Shown here piece by piece: positions 61,501 to 64,000 of a stretch of 64,000 nucleotides of DNA; the first letter of the stretch is position 1, and each line of letters starts with the position of its first letter. Source of the stretch: Myxococcus eversor. Lineage in GTDB: Bacteria > Myxococcota > Myxococcia > Myxococcales > Myxococcaceae. The translations under genes and the position numbers were made by a program. The stretch covers positions 552,962 through 616,961 of the forward strand of contig NZ_JAAIXY010000002.1 of assembly GCF_010894455.1 (NCBI RefSeq). Direction: 5' to 3'. Below the pieces are notes generated by a model. That model was not told the DNA's origin, did no database searches, and worked only from the letters and a program-made list of their open reading frames with translations.

Positions 61501-62358
61501 CCCGGCGAAGGTGGCGTCGACATGGGGCGCGACGGTGGCCAGGGGCAGCGCGTCCTGGGTGCGGACCACGTGGGGCAGCTCGCGCCAGACGACGTCGCGG
61601 AAGGGCCCGCGGCCGACGCACAGCTCGTAGAGGACGACGCCCAGCGAGTACACGTCGCTGCGCGCCGTCAGGTCCTCGCCCGCCCAGGCCTCGGGGGACA
61701 TGTAGTAGGGCGTGCCCACCAGCGCGCCCTGCGGCAGCGAGGGCAGGAAGACACCGTCCAGCGAGCGCGCGGAGAAGTGCGGGTTGGCCTCCGGGTCCAG
61801 GTCCGCCGGCAGTTCTGGCGGGGGAGCGTTCCGGGGCGGCGCGGCGTCGTCCGGGCCGGCGGCGCTGTCCAGGAGCTTGGCGAGCCCGAAGTCGAGCAGC
61901 TTCACGGCGCCGCTCTCGGTGAGCACGGCGTTGCCGGGTTTGATATCGCGGTGGAGCACGCCTCGACGGTGGGCGGCGCTCAGGCCCCTAGCCAAATCCC
62001 GGCCGATGGTGAGCACGCGCTCCCAGCGCAGGGGCTTCACCAACCGGTCCAGGCTCACGCCCCGGATGAACTCCGAGACGAGGTAGGGCTGCTCGTCGAG
62101 CTGTCCCACCCGGTAGAGCGTGACGACATTGGGGTGCTGGATGCGCGCGGCGGCACGGGCCTCGACGAGGAAGCGGGCCAGGGCATTGGGGCCGAGCGAG
62201 GGGATGAACTTCACCGCCACCGGGCGTTCGAGGAGCGTGTCCTGGGCCAGGTACACGCGGCCGGTCCGCCCTCGACCGATGGGCCGCACGATTCGGTACT
62301 CGTCGAACTCCAGGGGCGGCGCCCACGCGTCTGGCGGCGAGGCTGCAGGGATTCCCAC
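58552..62358 (-). CDS. Ser/Thr kinase fused to an AAA/NACHT-like ATPase and a formylglycine-enzyme-like sulfatase-modifying domain
   Basis: 1268 residues. N-terminal Hanks kinase (Lys50, catalytic HRDIKPGN with Asp138, DFG Asp156; ends near 300). Then an AAA-type P-loop module (RGLRAFEAEHRALFFGRR ... GDSGVGKSSL with Lys372; WHSVRLVPGRKPVAALAAAL). A transmembrane helix near 755 (VRHALTVGFILSLGLVYGGLK) puts the rest outside the cytoplasm. The last 240 residues form a SUMF/FGE-sulfatase domain: DYVFVPPGEVRFGS, EVTYADWLAFLESM, WERAARGVDGREFPHGD, and the closing AGNVWEWTRSW...RGGSFSF. Three-part fusions of this type are known in myxobacteria and planctomycetes. The GTG start lacks a good Shine-Dalgarno sequence. 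Confidence 0.9.
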   Translation of the reverse strand: MGIPAASPPDAWAPPLEFDEYRIVRPIGRGRTGRVYLAQDTLLERPVAVKFIPSLGPNALARFLVEARAAARIQHPNVVTLYRVGQLDEQPYLVSEFIRGVSLDRLVKPLRWERVLTIGRDLARGLSAAHRRGVLHRDIKPGNAVLTESGAVKLLDFGLAKLLDSAAGPDDAAPPRNAPPPELPADLDPEANPHFSARSLDGVFLPSLPQGALVGTPYYMSPEAWAGEDLTARSDVYSLGVVLYELCVGRGPFRDVVWRELPHVVRTQDALPLATVAPHVDATFAGVIDRCLRREPSERFGSAALLLEALEALSREDAPTHVPEGNPYRGLRAFEAEHRALFFGRRRECRAVLERLRSESFLLITGDSGVGKSSLCLAGILPSVAEGGLEDGRRWHSVRLVPGRKPVAALAAALAPLLSMEEEPLAEALRSEPSGLVRRLRARLGAREGLLVYVDQLEELATLAEPLEAALAGQALGGLAEGASGVRLLASSRSDFLTRLTSVPGLGAEVPRALYLLRALTAEETREAVTGPARVKGVRFESEALVDSLVTAAAEGGLPLLQFALAELWEARDAKAQVITQAALDSLGGVAGALAKHADAAVERLLPDQRVAARGVLLRLVTADGTRARKTDRELAGEDVRYRAALEALVRARLLVAREAPEGTSYELAHEALLSGWNSLARWLAEAAERREVQALLETAAAHWEKLNHSRELLWGPRQLAEAAVLDSGELTRREQDFLRASRRTLVRSRGVRHALTVGFILSLGLVYGGLKLRERWSLERQVRAELDEAQHSLETVVETKDLLHSERAEAFRLYGSGQKPDADRLWSKSVARAAQLRHRFDGVSGRLERALALAPERPDVRDALADFLFERALWAEQEGEVSALPTLLQRLRLYDSRGERWTRWTAPARLTLDVAAHDVEVELRPLMRDALGDEQPGAPLPLESEPWMDVSVPPGLYQLTLRAPDHEPVTQPLLLRRGEARRLELRLPRVGAIPTDYVFVPPGEVRFGSAADASVREFFNAVPQHAVQVPGFLIARHEVTYADWLAFLESMSVEPRASHRPHVGTGGYAGHLSLDQVDGVWRLRFQPGNVPYEARAGEPVRYANRTRRGEQDWRRFPVSGISFADAEKYVSWLSFSDRVPGARLCSELEWERAARGVDGREFPHGDRLGADDANIDATYGKQPGGFGPDEVGSHPASRSPFGVDDMAGNVWEWTRSWLEPGRAVARGGSFSFAATSARATNRELPEPSLRDVTMGLRVCADLPSPAP

Positions 62359-62478
62359 CAGGAGGGCGTATGCATCCCCGCTGGGAACGGCAACCCTCCC
62401 CGGCGTGGAACACCTCCGGGCGCGGTAGAGGGGCTCTGGGAAGTGTCAGGTGGTGGGCATTCACCCTTCGCTACGGAC

Positions 62479-62949
62479 TCAGCCCTCCTGGCCTTCCCGC
62501 TTACGCGCCTTGCTCGGCTTGAGCATGTTGCGGATCTTGTTTTCCAGGTCCTGAGGCAGGCACGGCTTGGCGACGAACTCGTCGGCGCCGGCTTCACGTG
62601 CGTGCTCCGCGTTGCCGGCGAGGACGTGTCCCGTCAGGGCCATCACTGGGATGTCGCGAGTACGCAGGTCCTGCTTGATGCGCCGGGTGGCTTCCCAGCC
62701 GTCCATGACGGGCAGGGACAGGTCCATGAGGATGATGTCCGGCTCGTTCGACTGGGCCTTCTCCACCGCCTCCATGCCATCGCGGGCGGTATCCACCTCG
62801 AAGCCGACGAACTCCAGATACTCCGCATACATCTCGCGGGCATCGTCGAAGTCATCGACGACCAGGACCCGCCTGCGTCCCCCCTGGGACGCGTCCGGGC
62901 TTGTGCCCGGCACCAGCTCTTCGGAAGTGGGGGTGGCCGTGCGCGTCAT
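62479..62949 (-). CDS. Single-domain response regulator
   Basis: 156 residues: a receiver domain with phospho-acceptor Asp76 in ILMDLSLPVMDGW, a conserved LTGHVLAG switch region and Lys in VAKPCLPQDL. No output domain. CheY/DivK-like; partner kinase not in the window. The ATG at 62949 is chosen; the frame opens to 63048. It is upstream of the kinase-FGE gene on the same strand, with a 120-base gap. Confidence 0.88.
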   Translation of the reverse strand: MTRTATPTSEELVPGTSPDASQGGRRRVLVVDDFDDAREMYAEYLEFVGFEVDTARDGMEAVEKAQSNEPDIILMDLSLPVMDGWEATRRIKQDLRTRDIPVMALTGHVLAGNAEHAREAGADEFVAKPCLPQDLENKIRNMLKPSKARKREGQEG

Positions 62950-63043
62950 GGAACAGGCGCCTCGTGTGTAGGGGAACAGCGGTGGACAATCTATGCACGC
63001 ATCCACCCTGGCGCCCACCCCACCGCGACTCGGGAACCCCCTG

Positions 63044-63069
63044 CCCACCGTTCAATGGAGAACGGTGGG
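63044..63069 (-). terminator. Terminator candidate downstream of the partial propeller gene
   Basis: CCCACCGTTC (63044-63053), loop AATGGA, GAACGGTGGG (63060-63069): a perfect 10-bp stem, 36 bases past the stop at 63105. No T-run on the minus strand. Confidence 0.5.
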
Positions 63070-63104
63070 GGACACATCACCACCGCACAGGCACGCGGAT
63101 CAGC

Positions 63105-64000
63105 TCACTCGTTGGAGATGTAGACCCGGATGGGCCACACGTTCGGCGCGGTGGATTCGGCCCGAACCATGAGGACGCGGCCCGAAGGCATGACCGCGAA
63201 CAAGGGATACTTGCTTCGGGCTCCCTCAGGAAGGGGCCGGAGCAGCCCTCCCCAATCCTCCCAGGCCCCATCACGCAAGCGGCGGACATAAAACGACTCT
63301 GCCTGCTCCGGGACTTCCGCCTCTCGCAACAGGACCACCGGGTTTCCTGCCGGGTCCAAGGACAATCCCAAGGCGGCAACCTGCGTCGCTCCCGCGAAGC
63401 GGCCCGCCATCGGTGCCCCAAGCTGAACCCAATCCAATCCATCCCATGCGCGAAGCCGGACCTCATCCCCAGAAGAAGCCAGGAGGTTGAGGGGACGCTC
63501 CAAGGCATCCAACCCCCATACACCCCCGGGATTCTGGGAAGGAAGGGGAATGGCCTGCCAGCTTCCCGCCTGCCACCGTCGCATGTATCCCCAATCATCT
63601 CCCGTGGTGCTCCACTCGGTCCACCTCACGAGAGGGCCCTGCGCACCACGAAAGTCCATGCGCGGCCCTATCATCGACGCTGTCGGGACCACCTTGAGCG
63701 CCGCTCCCAACTGAGACCAGTGGTCGCTCTCCCATCTCCAGACCAAGAGCTGAGATCCCTCAAAGTTCCCCGAGGCGAAGCCCAGATACCACTGCCCTGC
63801 CGCGCTCCTACCCAGGGCGACACTCCAGGGATTGAGTGGGCTTGGAACGGGCGCACCCATGGCTTCCCAACCTGTTCCGTTCCAACGATGCACATAGACC
63901 ACCGAGCCGTGAAATTCGCTCCAGGCCACGACGGGCTCATCGTTGGCATCCAATGCAAGGGCAAGGCCCGTAGGAAGCTGAGAGGGAGAGTCCGTGCGCA
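63105..64000 (-). CDS. Partial beta-propeller-like secreted protein (5' end cut by window)
   Basis: At least 298 residues; the frame runs off the right edge, so the N-terminus and any signal peptide are missing. Recurrent units LALDANDEPVVAW..., VALGRSAAGQWYLGFAS, LSLDPAGNPVVLL and short Trp-rich strands (VYVHRWNGTGWEAMGAP, VWRWESDHWSQLGAA) match myxobacterial beta-propeller-type proteins with WxxLG strands. Secretion is inferred from family habit. The gene is followed by a hairpin at 63044-63069. Confidence 0.75.
   Translation of the reverse strand, partial: RTDSPSQLPTGLALALDANDEPVVAWSEFHGSVVYVHRWNGTGWEAMGAPVPSPLNPWSVALGRSAAGQWYLGFASGNFEGSQLLVWRWESDHWSQLGAALKVVPTASMIGPRMDFRGAQGPLVRWTEWSTTGDDWGYMRRWQAGSWQAIPLPSQNPGGVWGLDALERPLNLLASSGDEVRLRAWDGLDWVQLGAPMAGRFAGATQVAALGLSLDPAGNPVVLLREAEVPEQAESFYVRRLRDGAWEDWGGLLRPLPEGARSKYPLFAVMPSGRVLMVRAESTAPNVWPIRVYISNE

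Noticed and set aside
58774-63123. A 1449-residue + strand frame across the kinase-FGE gene and its upstream neighbour
   Set aside because: Antisense to a well-supported fusion gene and to the response regulator; compositionally a mirror frame.

Overview
The window looks like a chromosome segment of a myxobacterium, most likely Myxococcaceae (Myxococcus, Corallococcus or Pyxidicoccus type). The grounds are very high GC with strong G/C bias at third codon positions, a DUF2378 (TIGR02265, Myxococcus paralogous family) gene, an Imm11 protein, an ADYC lipoprotein, many secreted lipoproteins, and two eukaryotic-type Ser/Thr kinases, one fused to an AAA-type domain and a sulfatase-modifying-factor domain. 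There are about 40 genes. No insertion sequence, prophage, CRISPR array, rRNA or intact tRNA is visible. The two end genes are cut by the window edges.

Region by region. 1-6441: a truncated outer-membrane barrel candidate, a small ORF, an esterase overlapping a DUF2378 gene, then a leftward group of two GNAT acetyltransferases and an ATP-grasp ligase. 6836-10988: two overlapping membrane PH-domain genes, a 540-residue LysM / C39-like wall-hydrolase candidate with no signal peptide, and a Cys-rich lipoprotein. 11083-19797: ettA, a 1014-residue lipoprotein with two CXXCH haem-binding motifs, an ABC-2 exporter pair and a Ser/Thr kinase. 19822-25481: a type-B carboxylesterase, an orphan Imm11 immunity protein, an M20 peptidase and a discoidin-domain secreted protein. 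25743-34413: TreZ, a conserved hypothetical, a ClpX paralogue lacking the zinc-binding domain, DUF5335, an M57-like metalloprotease, a cardiolipin synthase and an MBL-fold hydrolase.

34414-41066: the most unusual part. A single 1686-residue protein joins topoisomerase III to a RecQ helicase through a repeat-rich linker. A 26-bp duplication lies at its 3' end. A gap of about 1.1 kb upstream of it contains a strong + strand intrinsic terminator, a run of hairpins and a tRNA-like fragment. 41067-52592: a lipoprotein, an AAA plus PD-(D/E)XK ATPase, a Tat-exported SDR-type oxidoreductase, an ADP/ATP-translocase-like carrier, an aminotransferase, a secreted DUF1028 protein, an AMIN-like lipoprotein and a GH77 glucanotransferase. 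52718-64000: an RND efflux pair, an ADYC lipoprotein, the kinase-AAA-FGE fusion, a lone response regulator and a truncated propeller-like protein.

How the genes work together. TreZ and the GH77 enzyme point to alpha-glucan/trehalose metabolism, although they are far apart and treY/treX are not in the window. The exporter, RND pump, wall hydrolase, proteases and lipoproteins fit a predatory, secretion-rich soil bacterium. No multi-gene system could be shown to be undescribed. The best leads are the Top3-RecQ fusion, the structured + strand transcript candidate at 40850-41034, the unsecreted wall-hydrolase candidate and the orphan immunity gene. All family names come from reading motifs by eye; no database search was run.
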